In this document: in pieces, positions 32,562 to 43,813 of the stretch
Layout of the letters: each line of letters opens with the position of its first letter
How positions within the stretch are numbered: the first letter of the stretch is position 1
Assembly (NCBI GenBank): GCA_022559985.1
Contig: JAFJTR010000027.1
Span: 62,001-126,000 of the forward strand
DNA from: Parastagonospora avenae f. sp. tritici 18332-5
Taxonomy: Eukaryota > Ascomycota > Dothideomycetes > Pleosporales > Phaeosphaeriaceae
DNA length: 64,000 nt
Direction of reading: 5' to 3'
The notes under the pieces: generated by a model
What the model was told of the DNA's origin: nothing
Database searches by the model: none
Seen by the model: only the letters and a program-made list of their open reading frames with translations
Program-made: the position numbers and the translations under genes

Positions 32562-34149
32562 ATGCCTCAACGCAACAACATATCATCAGACCAGAAAGAA
32601 TCTCAAATACAGCTTGCACTTCAAGCTCTTAAACAAGACGCTACAATTACTGTATATCGCGCTGCTAAAGCCTACAACGTGCCAGAAAGAACGCTTAGAC
32701 GACGACGCGCTGGAACGCCCTATCGAGGCGATAGCATGCCCAAATCAATGGCTCTTCGAGGATCAGATGAGGTAGCTGAAGCTATCAGAGCAAGGATGCC
32801 CGCCCCAGCTCGCTGACGTTGAGGAGATGGCCAATGATTTGCTCTGGGTCCGCAACCAGGACCCAGTTGGCAAGAGGTGGGCTGCAAACTTCGTGAAGCG
32901 CCGCCCAGAGCTCAAAGTCAAGTTCAATCGAAAGTATGGCTATAGTCGAGCCCTCTGCGAGGATTCTGAGATTATAGGAGGCTGGTTCCGCCTAGTACAG
33001 AATATGAAAGCCAAGTATGGCATCCAGGACGAAGACACCTATAACTTTGATGAGACTGGCTTTATGATGGGCGTGATATCGACTGGAGCGGTAGTCACAG
33101 CAGCAGAGCGTCGCGGACGGCCAAAGACAGTGCAGTAGGGCAATCGGGAGTGGGTCACAGCTATTCAGGGCATCAACGCGAGGGGGAGGGCAATTCCACC
33201 CTTTATCATCTTTGCCGACAAGCACCACCTCTCAGCCTGGTATAAGGAAGAAGACTTACCCCAGGATTGGGTTATTGGGGTCTCTGAGAATGGCTGGACA
33301 ACGAATGAGCTTGGTCTTGAATGGCTAGAGCACTTTGACAAGCATACAAAGAGGAGAGTTGTTGGCAGCTATCGCCTGCTAGTTATCGACGGTCACGAGA
33401 GCCACTACTCAATCGATTTCCACACGCTCTGCGAGGAGAAGAAGATAATTGCCCTCTGCATGCCTCCGCATTCGTCGCACATACTGCAGCCGCTTGACGT
33501 TGGGTGTTTTGCGCCGCTAAAAAAGGCGTATGGGTGCCAAGCCGAGAAGCTGATGCGCGACAAGATCACTCGCATCACCAAAACAGAGTTTTTGCCGTGC
33601 TTCAAAGCCGCTTTTGAAGCTGCTATTACAAAAAACAATGTCCTAGGAGGCTTTGAAGGCGCTGGCTTAGTTCCACTTGACCCAGACACTGTAATATCAA
33701 CGCTTAACGTACGCCTGCGTACTCCACCGTTACCCACCGTCGAGGACGGTACCTGGCAGTCGCAGACCCCAAGCAATACCCTAGAATTAGGGTCTCTGAC
33801 GAAGCTAGTCCTTGAGAGGTTCCAGAGGCATATAGATAGCTCGCCTACTTCGATGGTTGAGGCGGTGAAAAGCCTCTCCAAAGGCGCTGAGATGATGGCG
33901 CATGCTTTGGTGTTGTCCCAAAAGCGTATTACTGAGCTTGAAGCAGCTAATGAGGCCGCCACGCGACGTAAATCGCATAAGAGAAAGCGAATAAAGAAGG
34001 AAGGCACTCTTGATGTTTCAGAGGGAGTGCGCTTGACAACTCTAACGGAGTTTGGGGCGCGCAGCGATGGGAAGAAGGCAAAGAAGAGGTCGTGTGTTGA
34101 AGTAGGCGAACCGTCGCAAAGACGCTGTGGACGCTGCGGCGAGGCATGA
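32562..34149 (+). pseudogene. Broken pogo-family transposase (HTH plus DDE_1)
   Basis: Starts at ATG 32562 (MPQRNNISSDQ). The N-terminal helix-turn-helix, with VYRAAKAYNVPERTLRRR, is in one frame; between about 32775 and 32815 the coding frame shifts by one, with apparent loss of several residues, before LADVEEMANDLLW. The DDE domain then reads FVKRRPELKVKFNRKYGY, YNFDETGFMMG (first Asp), a TAG stop at 33136-33138, VIDGHESHYS (second Asp) and QPLDVGCFAPLKKAYG (third Asp, pogo DD35D type). The C-terminus is Lys/Arg-rich. CAG to TAG would be a RIP-type change, though the original codon is unknown. No active enzyme can be made from this copy. Confidence 0.9.
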
Positions 34150-34260
34150 CATAACTCGCGCACATGCAAGCAAAATGTAGTAGAAGTTTCTGATTAATTC
34201 AGTCTATCACGATTTCTGATTACAGTTCTATACTGTACTATACAGTCGTGTATAATCGTG

Positions 34261-34309
34261 GTTTTGGTAGGGCCTTGGCAAAAGCCGGCCACTCGCTATG
34301 CACCTACGT
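34261..34309 (-). repeat. Right terminal inverted repeat of the pogo element
   Basis: 49 bp, the inverted copy of 32498-32546 with one mismatch. It is followed by the TA target duplication at 34310-34311. Confidence 0.95.
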
Positions 34310-34311
34310 TA

Positions 34312-36141
34312 CACGAAGTGGGTTTCGAACATAGCTCACCACACGCGGGACTCATTTTCTAAGGGATTCTTCTGACATTGTTGCTGACTCTTCATTCGCG
34401 GACCAGACCGCTCAGCTATGACGTAGCTCGCCTCGGGCCAAATCCCGGAATTGAAGAAACCCTGACGGCGATTGGCGCTAATTTTTCAGTGCAGCCGGTG
34501 GAGGATTCATAGCAATGCTTGTTAAGAGGAGATGGGATTGTTCGCAGGAGAGTCTGGACTTGAGGCTGTGGAGAAGGTGGAGGTGGGTAACGCGATTCAT
34601 GGCGGTCTTTCACGAGAAAGTTCGAAGTGGGGACGAGGATGGGTGGGGATGAGGTTCGCTCCGAGACGAGAAGTTTGTGGCTGCTGGAAGAATTTAGGAT
34701 AATGCAAAGCAATAGTTGTGCTTAGGTACGTAGATGCTCAGGCTCAGCCGCTTATGCAAAGTAATGTAACAAGTAACAGTCGCTCTGGCTCAGCCACGCA
34801 TCTCCCCTAGACTTTTCGTCTACCAGCACGCATGCAGAATTCGCACAGTCCGACCCAGAAACCTGATTTTGATCTCGCATCACCTACCGCAGAAGCATGA
34901 AGATGATCTCGGTGTAGTTTAGATGCAGGAGATGAGCCGAAGCATGGCCGTTTTCGGGTGTCTTCGAAGCGGAGAGGCCCACATTCGCAAACATGCAGAA
35001 AATGAACTCTGTCCTTTTGCCCAAGGCAGATGTGCTGCGGTGATTTGCATCGAGTGCCGCACTGGGCTGAACTTCGCTGGCCGCCAGATGAGGATGCAGA
35101 ATTGTCTTGCTTCACTCTGGCATGTTCTCGAGGCTTTGAAGAGCGCAGGTGAATGCTGCACATACCCTCAATCAACTCTACTTGCACATCAAGTTCCTCA
35201 CGTCGTCGCAGAATCTGCCAGTCTTCAGATCACACACGCTGACTCGAAACCACCGACCCCCCGTTGGGCCAGAACAATCTCACGATGCCCGCCCATAGCC
35301 CAAAAGCTGGTGTTCACTCTCGGCCAGCAAGGATGCCTCGGTGTCCGCTCACCTAACTCCCTCGACGTCACTCCGCAGCGGGCGCCAACGTTGCGCGGCC
35401 CCTCGTTAGCGCACGATCACCAGCAAAAATGGCGATCGATAAGGACGACACAGGCCAAGCGCTTGCCAGCGAAGTCCAGACTCTGGTTCATCCTGGCCCT
35501 GCATTCCTGGGCAACTGATCATGAGGGTCTGTTTTATGTAAAGTCTGGAAAAGATTCTCGGATGCCACGGGTTTTGGAAATCCGTGCGACGATGTTGCGG
35601 TTCGCAGGGGAGGGTGTTGGGGAGGTCTAGAATCTTGGGTGGGTGAGGTTGTGGAAGTGATGTGGGGATGTTGTCAAGGCGTCTTACGCAGCTCTGCACA
35701 CGAACACTCCATGATTTTCGGGGGACGCCAGCATGGCGCTACAGGTGTCATCATGTCATTATTCCGTTGGACTTACCGGCTGCGTGGTCACAGGACAAAG
35801 GTAGTGATAATGTTCTTGGAATATGTGACATTGTTGTACTACAAAGTGATTATTCCGACATCGTCACCCATCCTGTGGAGGGGGGTGCGTGTGCTAAATG
35901 CAAAATCCCGGGAACTCCGAATGTCCCAACTCCAGAAGCCGAATGAACCCAGAGTCTTGAGGTATATGATACAATAATCAAAATTTCCAACCCAATACAA
36001 ATGCTGAGAGCCCGCTCAAATTGTCCTATGCTTCCCTAGGTTGTGCTGGCCGAATGGCGTAGATAATGAAGTATGTCGCTAATGTTCAAATGGTCGTAAG
36101 GTTCGTAGTCACTTGTTTGGCTAGTGTGACGTCGGCGGCGG
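34312..36141. other. Gene-poor region right of the transposon
   Basis: No supported gene. A plus-strand frame of 235 aa at 34923-35630 and overlapping minus-strand frames lack any domain, and the three frames are about equally open. The stretch at 34312-34440 has a loose tRNA-like look on the minus strand but does not fold. Confidence 0.35.
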
Positions 36142-36357
36142 TCACGACGCTTTCTGCGAAGTGTTGGCAGATGAGAGTGATGCGAAGGAGCTGGTCAGCG
36201 CCGAGTAGGCGGCTGCTGGTCGTCCGTTTGTTGATGATGCTGATGAAGCGCTGTTGCTGCGTGATTGAATGTTGAGAACAACGCAGCTATCGCAGCGGCC
36301 GTTTGTGGCGTTGCATCGGCCTCGACATCCGCGCTCATAGTTGACGCAGGAGAACAT
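36142..36357 (-). CDS. Small cysteine-rich hypothetical protein
   Basis: 71 aa. The ATG at 36357 has a good context (CCACAATG). The first 26 residues carry five cysteines in the pattern MFSCxxxxxGCRGRCxxxxGRCxxC, which looks like a compact metal-binding or disulfide motif; the remainder is Ser/Ala-rich low complexity. There is no signal peptide. I recall similar short Dothideomycete proteins with a GCRGR motif but cannot assign a function. It could also be the first exon of a longer gene. Confidence 0.42.
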   Translation of the reverse strand: MFSCVNYERGCRGRCNATNGRCDSCVVLNIQSRSNSASSASSTNGRPAAAYSALTSSFASLSSANTSQKAS

Positions 36358-38521
36358 TGTGGTGGCTTATGTTGGTTGCTGGTATGAGATCGAAATCAGA
36401 GGCGTTAATTTCTTATTTGGAGTAAAGAGTTGGAGAATGGCTTTCTTAAGGAGGCTTTGTACGATCCCTACTGTGATTTCGATCGGGTGGATATAGCGAA
36501 GGAGATGCTATGATATATATGCGCTAGTCGGCTGTGATGCCTGATGATGTAGCCACGGATAGGAGGGAACGCAGGGTGCACTCGAGCTTGGCCGGTAGAT
36601 GGCGGGCCCTCGTCGTAGGCTTGCTTTAGCGGTATGCAACAATGTAGTCGCTGCAAGTCTTTACCAATAGCGTCGGAGTATGCGGGCCAGGGTTTAGTGT
36701 CCAAGACAGGGTGATGTTGTAGAGAGTCAGACCAAGTGCTGCCAATACGGTTGGGGAGAAAGTGTATTTATGATGCCACCGGGGCTAAGTGTCGCTGTTC
36801 GGAATGTCCTGCTGTTTCAACAGCGGCCACGAAGAATGTCTTATGAACGAAACAAACGTCGGTGTTTGATGAAAGGGTCACTGCAAATTGCGTGTTCAAA
36901 GACCCGAGCGAAACTCGTAGCTGGCTCGTGCGCAGTTACTCACCGGGCACTGACTGCCCAAAAAGGGTCCATCAGGTTCGCGCGCATGCACAGCGCCCTG
37001 ACGGTAGGCTTGTTCTGCAGACCTGCATACTGCGTACAGCCCAGGTGATTAAAATAATCGGCGCCGAGAGTGTGGTAGGCTTCAGGCGATCTTGTCCATT
37101 TCCTTCCGCAAGAACCGGCAGTAGATACATTTGGCGGAGGCGGAGCGCCCGCTGCTTCTTGGGTAGGCCGGACAACGCCAGCATCCACAGTCCTGACAGA
37201 CTGCTTCTGCACCTCAGGGATGCTGTCATTCTGGCAGGGATCCAGAAAGTCCAAATCGAAAATTGATTCGTGACATTAATGCGCCTGCACCGTGCACGGC
37301 AAAAACGGCGCAATAGCACCTGGGTAGACGCGAGAAACCCAACCCACGCTACCGTCGAACTCGCATACATCTCACTGTACCCTGACAGAGTTCCCAATGG
37401 TTGGCTTTGAAGTCGTCTGCCTAAACGTACGAAGTAACGCCGCAGCTTGCGCTTGTCGAAGAACACCACCCATTCAATGCGTGTGTTCCTGCCCGACAAC
37501 GCACACACGCCCAACAATGCACATGCTGGTTAACTACAGAGGCTAGTGTTACAAAAAATGTGCGCAGTTAGGGAGATATGAATTGAAGGCGGACTCCGCT
37601 GTGCAACGCAGTCATACGATGGTCAAACAGTCACATGTCATCCCGGAACGTCAGGCCCCAACATTACTCAACACCAGAATTAGGTTTCTTTGATGGCGCA
37701 CAAGGTGCCCTCGGCTATCGCAGGTGTCACTGTTCCAGATCGTGTTTGACTTCGTTCTACGAAAACGTCCGATAGCGCTATCCTAGACGTGTCTCCACTT
37801 CAAGCCGGATCATCCGGCAGTACTACTCACTACCGAAAGATGACGGCTGTGACCGCTAGCAAAGCTTTCAGGCATGACGATTCTTCCGCGATGAGAGCAA
37901 GTCTGGAACTTGCGCAGGTCGTCGCGTCTTCAAAGTCATATGGCATGAGTATTTGATGATGGATGACGACTGTCGACTGTCTGGATCAGAGCGGCACGAT
38001 CGGATGTCAACAATGAGCGGATCATGAGTGAAGTCACTTTCTTTGGCCAAATTATCAACACTGTAGGTTGCCAAGCACTACGGAAAGTAAGCAATGACAT
38101 CTATAAAGCACTAGCCTGAAGCTGTACGCAGTATCGCTAGGATTCGATTGCGACTGCTGGACTCCCTGTGTAGCGCCAGGTCATGGTTTCGGATACTATG
38201 TACACTGGTCGCTTTTCGTTGTAGTTGACAACATATGGCTATTCGAGCATTTGGGCTAAACACAAAGCAGGACGGCATACCCGACATCAACTGCGCCGGC
38301 AGCATGTCACTTCTGTATCTACAGCTATGCATCACATCTTCACAACATCCAGGTGATCTTCAATATAGGTTGTAGTCTTTAATTGGATTTACATTAGACC
38401 TCGAGGAGACTTACGCGTCAGTATTACGCGACTCCCGATGTCCATCCGAGTATGCTTGCATATCCAGCAACTCTTCCACCCCAGAGCCAACGATCGTTCT
38501 CCCCGTCATAAGGCTAGCTAG
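36358..38521. other. Gene-poor region
   Basis: Scattered ORFs up to 181 aa (minus strand, 36972-37517) without domains, splice logic or clear codon bias. Nothing else recognisable was found. Confidence 0.35.
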
Positions 38522-39448
38522 CTAGTGGTCAAAAGCTACATGCTTCGGCTTGAGCGCCGGTGCCACATCGTCTCCTCCTTTTCGACCTCCAAGTTTCTTC
38601 GTCATCCGCTGCCGTTTCTCAGGGTCAGACCTCGCGATTGGACACACCGTGACTTTGCCGAAATGTCTCTCCGTGCAATGCCAGCATTTCATTGGACGTC
38701 TTTTCATTGCATTTAGCTTTTTGGCTTGGATCACCTGCCCTGGTTTCTTCTTTGATGGTGGTACAGTGGAGCTGGGCGTGAGCAACCGCTCCATACCCTC
38801 GGGGACGATCGGGAACCTAGGCGCATCCAGGCGAAGGTGTAGTTCATGGTTGAGATGCTTGTCGAGGTCGCTCTTTCATCGCGCGCAAACGTACTTCACT
38901 TCTCGAGCAACGAGTGGCGAGATGAGGCTCAGAGCTCCGATGCGCCGACTGATGACAGCGACAACATCTGCTTCATGGTCGTTCAGGCCGAATTTGATGC
39001 GTCAACGCTGCTCCATCTTCATGACGCGTACAGGTTCTGCGGTACTCGCCCACTTGAGTTGGGACTTTCTCTTCTTCGTAAGAATGACGGTGCTCAGGTC
39101 GCGTTCTAGTTCCTCCATGGGGTAACTCATGTAGAGTATTTGCTGTCTGAGCTCGGTAGGCAGTCCGAGTAGGCTTGCGCGGGGGTACATTCTCCCGGTG
39201 GAGTGTCCCAGATCCTTGAAAGGATAAATCCATAATTTTGGTGCGCGTTCCCGGTCTAGTTCCTTTCTGGCAGCGCGTTTCAGTGTGCGAGGCTCATGAT
39301 GGTTTTCGATACAAAATTTGAGCTTTTCCAAGTCACGTCGCCTCCGCTGCGCGTTGTGTGTGCGGGCGTTCTTCTTAGATGCCACGATGTAGACTGGTTC
39401 GAACGAGTCGCGTTGAAAGTGTGTTGACTGTTTGGTAGTCGGCACCAT
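38522..39448 (-). pseudogene. F-box-like protein with two in-frame stops
   Basis: One frame runs from ATG 39448 (MVPTTKQSTHF) to TAG/TGA-type stop at 38522 but is cut by TGA at 39004-39002 and 38878-38876. The middle carries LLGLPTELRQQILYM, an F-box-like helix pair, and the C-terminus ends with KCWHCTERHFGKVTVCPIA and DPEKRQRMTKKLGGRKG, a conserved tail I associate with a Dothideomycete F-box family. The frame is continuous across both stops, so they look like point changes rather than introns. TGG to TGA is likely for the second (RIP-type on the other strand); the first is unclear. Either a pseudogene or two short ORFs of 148 and 90 aa. Confidence 0.65.
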
Positions 39449-41211
39449 CTCCGTGGGTGGGTCACTGTTGCCGAGACGCTAACGACTAGCGCCCGCCGAA
39501 AGTCGATCTCGGGGATGGATTTGCATCCTTCCCATCAGCATTCATCAACAACGCAGCATCGATCGACAGCATCTTGCTGATATAAGACTGAACCCGTAAG
39601 ACTTGGGCACAAAGGCTGCGGGAATGTCCTTGAATTGACGCTTCTTGTGATTGTCGCAATGGCAGCAAAGCAATAGCCCCCTTGACCGAAGCAGAAGCGT
39701 GCTCATGAAGGAGATGCATGCTCGTGCATGGCTACAAAGATGTTCCTGTATAAGGCGGAGCCGTTGTTGATTATGCGTGGCCTCTCTCGATAGAGGCTTG
39801 CGTTATAATGGTGCACGTGAAAGACATGGCTGATGGTGCGTATGTAGCTTCTCTCGATAGAGGTTCGCGGTGCATGTGAGAGTATTGCTAAAGCAGCATT
39901 CGTGACTAAATCACACTCTTGTGTTGAAGTGAAAGTGTATGCGCTTGAGAATCACCTCGCAAGGCCGTCGAATAGGGTAAGATGGATGGCCATCGTAAAG
40001 GTATGTACGCCTCGTGCGAAAAGCGGTCGTCCGAATTGAGGCTGAACGGCACCATCAGGAAGCCAGACTAACAGATCGTTGTAGTAGGCCGATGATGCTT
40101 ATCGGATGTGGATATAGAGGCTGCTAATATACCTATGAGCAGGCGTCTGCTGACGATGGTTGAGACAGCAGCAAACTGATAAGACTCATGTGTACATTGC
40201 ACGGGAAAGTCGATGAGAAAGCTGCGCAAACCCAATCTTGAACATCGTTGAATGTGCCCTCTCGCGATCTATCGGCAGTATGTTGTCAGACAGAGACGCG
40301 ACGAGCAACAAACCTCATCTGCTATAATAAGAACGCTACGTATACACAGCCTTACCGGCAGTGCACCGCAAGCATGTTCGCGTTTGATGACTTTTCATCA
40401 CAAGAACCAATCGGAAGCCGCTGCGTAATGTTATTCGGGCCGGTCCCAAATCATGTGCCGACGACCTAGAACACCAGACCTCAAATCTCGGTTCCTTTTT
40501 CGGCATCTTGCGTTGCCATAAACGTCGCTCGAGGCTGAGCTTACTGTCGATCGTGAGTTGTCAGCCCTCAGACCTCCTCCAAAGCCTCCGAACAAGTCTT
40601 GCCCTCAACTGCCAAGGGTTAGTCTACGCGTTCACAAAGCAGGTTGCGAAAGTGTTTACTTCCAGTCCATCGAAGGTATCCTGACGCTTGGGGCCCCGGT
40701 GTCTTCAAAGCAGGGATCCATGGTCGCGCGACGCTGAGTCAAATGCCACGAACGTTATATTTTGACAGCTATTATCACGCTCTGTGCGGTCTTCCATTGG
40801 GTCAACAAGATCGCGCGACCGGATTCCAGTTCAGATCAATGTAGGGCTGCGTACTATAGCCACGTACGTTCTGGCAGATCTCGGTCTTGTGTAGTGAACA
40901 CTAGCATCGTGAAACGTACTTAGGCCTTCTCGGCGCGCATCATAGGGTTCTTGGCACCAATCTGAGCCTCAAGAAAGAAGGTTTGGCACCTGTTGCACAG
41001 GCAATCCGTCCACGACGACAGCTGTTAGACAAGGCCTGACTGTTCTTGGCTTCAAGGACCCGTTGTTTGGCGTTCAAGGTACTTCTTCAGATATAAGGAT
41101 GCGAAATGGCGCCCACTGTTCTCGATATCAACAACTCCAATCTCATAAACATCTTACACATACACACAACCACAAACCACTCCATAGCACTTCAAGTTCA
41201 ACTTCATAAAA
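39449..41211. other. Gene-poor region upstream of the GPI-protein gene
   Basis: No supported gene. Two identical 14-bp copies of TCTCTCGATAGAGG lie at 39783-39796 and 39850-39863, each able to form a small hairpin (CTCT...AGAG). The right end is the promoter of the GPI-anchored protein gene. Confidence 0.35.
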
Positions 41212-42052
41212 ATGCTCTTCCAACAGATAGCACTTCTCAGCGCCATCGCTGCTACCACCGCTGCCGTTGGCGTCAGCGAGAAGGACGTTCCCCTCGAGTG
41301 CCGTGCAGTTTGCGCTAGCCTTGTATCTACCACACAACAGTGTGACTTCCAGACCAGTATGTCCTCTTCCACCTGGAACTAGACCATAGACTGATATCAT
41401 GTAGACGACGATCTCGCCGAACTCTCTTGCATCTGCAGCAGCTCGAACGCTGGCACCATCATTCCTACATGTGATGCCTGTGTCGCCCAGTTCCGAAGGC
41501 CAGATGACCGCGATGGCCGCGACGACCGTGATGACCGCCCAGACCGTGACGACGACCGCGACGACCGCGACGACCGTGACGACCGTGATGACCGTGATGA
41601 CCGTGACGACCGCCCAGACCGCGATGACCGTCCCGATGTTGGAGGTATGTAATCATCTGCCAAAAGCAACACTATTCATACTAACTTACTGCCCAGATGT
41701 GCGCGAACTTCTCACTCGCTGCAACATGAGCACCACTGCCTACAACAGCGCCATTCTCTCGAGCTTTCCCACGCCCACGGGAGGTCCTGGAGGACCTGGA
41801 GGACCTGGAGGACCTGGAGGACCCATCGTTGTAACTTCCGGTACTGCCGTGCTTACCCTGCCACCTCCACCTCCAACGGGCGGTCCCAATGGTAACGGTC
41901 AGAACGGTGGCAATGGTCAGGGCGGCAACGGTCAGGGCGGCAACAACAACCGACCTCTGGCTGTTGCTCAGGGCGGCGCGCCGGCTCAGACTGCGACCGT
42001 TGGTGCAGCTCTTGCTCTTGGTGCGTTCGGTATGGTTATGGCACTTTTGTAA
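41212..42052 (+). CDS. GPI-anchored cell-wall protein with Asp-Arg and Gly-Pro repeats
   Basis: Three exons, 41212-41356, 41405-41644 and 41697-42052, with GTATGT donors and phases that join, give 246 aa. Signal peptide about residues 1-20 (MLFQQIALLSAIAATTAAVG). Nine cysteines before and after the repeat (CRAVC, C, CIC, C..C, then C) suggest a small disulfide-bonded head. Residues about 80-128 are an almost pure (RDD)n run, very hydrophilic and mixed-charge. A (GGP)n stretch and an Asn/Gly/Gln linker follow. The C-terminus (ATVGAALALGAFGMVMALL) is a hydrophobic GPI-attachment signal. No enzyme domain; surface or adhesion role is inferred. Confidence 0.82.
41503..41632 (+). repeat. In-frame minisatellite coding (Arg-Asp-Asp)n
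   Basis: Imperfect 9-bp units of the type GACCGTGAT, about 14 copies, within exon 2 of the GPI-anchored protein. Units are multiples of three, so copy-number change keeps frame; allele length variation is expected. Confidence 0.85.
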
Positions 42053-42343
42053 ATTCGAACTAGCAGGACAGCACGAGAATGGTAGGAATGAACTGGAGGA
42101 GAATGTCGGGTGGCTGGAAAGTGATGGATAGTTTGATTTAGTCGCTCCTTTGATACCCCTCACGAATGAAGCATATCTTCTTTCAACTCTGTGTTTTGGT
42201 GGTTCGCATGCGAAATCGTGACTGAAAGTTCTGGTTTAGGTACGGGTGCAACGACATGTCAAACTTTACGCACCACGCTAGACAATGTGATATAAGCTTA
42301 CTTCATTATCTTATCTTTAACCGCTGCGAACAGGCGAACTAAA

Positions 42344-43813
42344 CTATAATCTTGCCTCGACCGCTTCTCCGTGCGCCTGAGTCTTTTGCTCAGCCTTCGG
42401 TTGTAACGCACCTTCCAGAATGTGCATGAACTTGTACACGTCCTCGAAAGTGTTGTACATTGGCACCGGCGCGACGCGAATAATGCCCGGCTTCCTCTTG
42501 TCGCAAATAACACCATTCTCTTCCAGCCCTACAAAGACTTCTTCCATGACATCCTCCTGCAGCAGCACGCTGAGTTGTGCGCCACGAAATCTGGGATCGA
42601 GTGGTGAGATGATCTGGAAGGGGAAGTTCCCGTCCTTAATGTTCCGCGATGCTATTTGAGTGAGGATATGCTCTGCATATGCGGTAAGGAGAAGGGATCG
42701 AGATCGCAGGTCCGCAACGGAAGTCTTTTGGAATACACTAAGCGAGCCAGCTAGGCATGTCAGGTCGACGGCGGACGGGTTCGAGCATTGGAAACCCTGC
42801 GCGCCAGGCGTGGGGATGAATTTGTTGTCCATGAGGAATCGCGATGACTTGTCGTGACCGTACCAGCCTTTTAGACCTACGTTGGACCCGTTGTCGCCGT
42901 GCTTGGAGTGCACAAATGCACCGGCAATGGCGCCAGCGCCAGCGTTCATGTACTTGTAGGTACACCAGCATGCGAAGTCGACATCCCAGTCGTGCAGCTT
43001 CAGCTCAACGTTACCAGCAGCGTGTGCCAGATCCCATCCGATCGTGATACCGTGCTTGCGCGCATGTGTGGTAATGGTCGGGATGTCCAGGAGCTGGCCG
43101 CTGTAGTACTGGATACCCGGGAGCATGATCAACGCCAACTCGTCCGCTTCCTGGTCAATGAGTTTGAGAATGCTCTCCGTGGTCATGAGGTAGCCATCAT
43201 CCGGCTTGACCAAGAGCATCGACTTCTTCGGGTCCAGACCGTGCCACTCAATCTGCGACTCGATGGCATACCAGTCGCTAGGGAATGGTCGCCACTCGCA
43301 CATGATTTTGTGCTTCTTTTCTGTTGGCTTGTAAAATGCCGCCATCATGAGATGCAGGTTGATGGTCAAAGTGTTCATGGCAACGATCTCCGAAGGCGAT
43401 GCACCGACAATGTCGGACATTCTCCGTGCGCACTCTGCTGCCATGTCTTGGAACGGCGTAAGTGGCGAGTCGGCCATGGGTGTGAAGTGACTGCCAACGG
43501 CAATAGATCCCCATGTCTTCAGGTATGCGTTCAGGTACTCGCCGACAGCCTTGGGTTGGAGGCCTAAAGAGTTGCCACAGAAGTAAATACCTTCGTCATC
43601 ACTACTTGACGCCTTGGCAGCGGTTTGTGCATCGTCGTTGAGTGTTTTCCTCTTCAACTGTGCTTTTGTAGGAACGACGAACTCATGGCGCAACGTCTTT
43701 GGGAAATCGCTGCTGCAGTCCAGAGATTTGGCGAACTCTGACGTGTTGGCGTTCTGTGGCCATTCGGGCTTTTGTCCTTGGCGGAGCTGGCTAATGGCAG
43801 CGGATGCGTCCAT
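42344..43813 (-). CDS. bna5: Kynureninase (PLP-dependent), kynurenine pathway
   Basis: A single exon of 489 aa from ATG 43813 (MDASAAISQL); the frame extends upstream to 43939, but the internal Met is the natural start. It hydrolyses kynurenine or 3-hydroxykynurenine to anthranilate or 3-hydroxyanthranilate plus alanine. Family motifs: FCGNSLGLQPK (about 78-88), the Asp-Leu-Ala-His segment GWDLAHAAGN (about 259-268) and the PLP lysine in WCTYKYMNAG (Lys287), then GWYGHD and FQCSNPSAV further on. Full length for the family. Cytosolic. It is divergent to indoleamine 2,3-dioxygenase across a 426-bp promoter, so two steps of the same pathway are co-located. Confidence 0.95.
   Translation of the reverse strand: MDASAAISQLRQGQKPEWPQNANTSEFAKSLDCSSDFPKTLRHEFVVPTKAQLKRKTLNDDAQTAAKASSSDDEGIYFCGNSLGLQPKAVGEYLNAYLKTWGSIAVGSHFTPMADSPLTPFQDMAAECARRMSDIVGASPSEIVAMNTLTINLHLMMAAFYKPTEKKHKIMCEWRPFPSDWYAIESQIEWHGLDPKKSMLLVKPDDGYLMTTESILKLIDQEADELALIMLPGIQYYSGQLLDIPTITTHARKHGITIGWDLAHAAGNVELKLHDWDVDFACWCTYKYMNAGAGAIAGAFVHSKHGDNGSNVGLKGWYGHDKSSRFLMDNKFIPTPGAQGFQCSNPSAVDLTCLAGSLSVFQKTSVADLRSRSLLLTAYAEHILTQIASRNIKDGNFPFQIISPLDPRFRGAQLSVLLQEDVMEEVFVGLEENGVICDKRKPGIIRVAPVPMYNTFEDVYKFMHILEGALQPKAEQKTQAHGEAVEARL

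Larger units (their letters stand above)
32498..34309 (+). mobile_element. Pogo/Fot1-type DNA transposon, full length, 1812 bp
   Basis: Bounded by 49-bp terminal inverted repeats that differ at one position, starting ACGTAGGTGC, and flanked on both sides by TA, the target duplication of Tc1/mariner-pogo elements (TA at 32496-32497 and 34310-34311). One transposase reading frame with DDD-type catalytic motifs fills the interior but is disrupted. Length and content fit fungal Fot1-like elements. It sits in a gene-poor interval and interrupts no recognisable gene. Confidence 0.95.

Noticed and set aside
33405..34169. 254-aa minus-strand ORF
   Set aside because: It is antisense to the transposase DDE region and carries no domain of its own.
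34312..34440. tRNA-like stretch with TTCGAA and GAGCGGTC segments on the minus strand
   Set aside because: The T-arm and acceptor stems do not pair, so no cloverleaf forms.
34923..35630. 235-aa plus-strand ORF right of the transposon
   Set aside because: No recognisable domain, and competing frames on the other strand are also open.
41397..42052. Ser/Arg-rich minus-strand and Met/Thr-rich plus-strand ORFs over the repeats
   Set aside because: They are other-frame readings of the (RDD)n and (GGP)n minisatellites; the spliced GPI protein explains the sequence.
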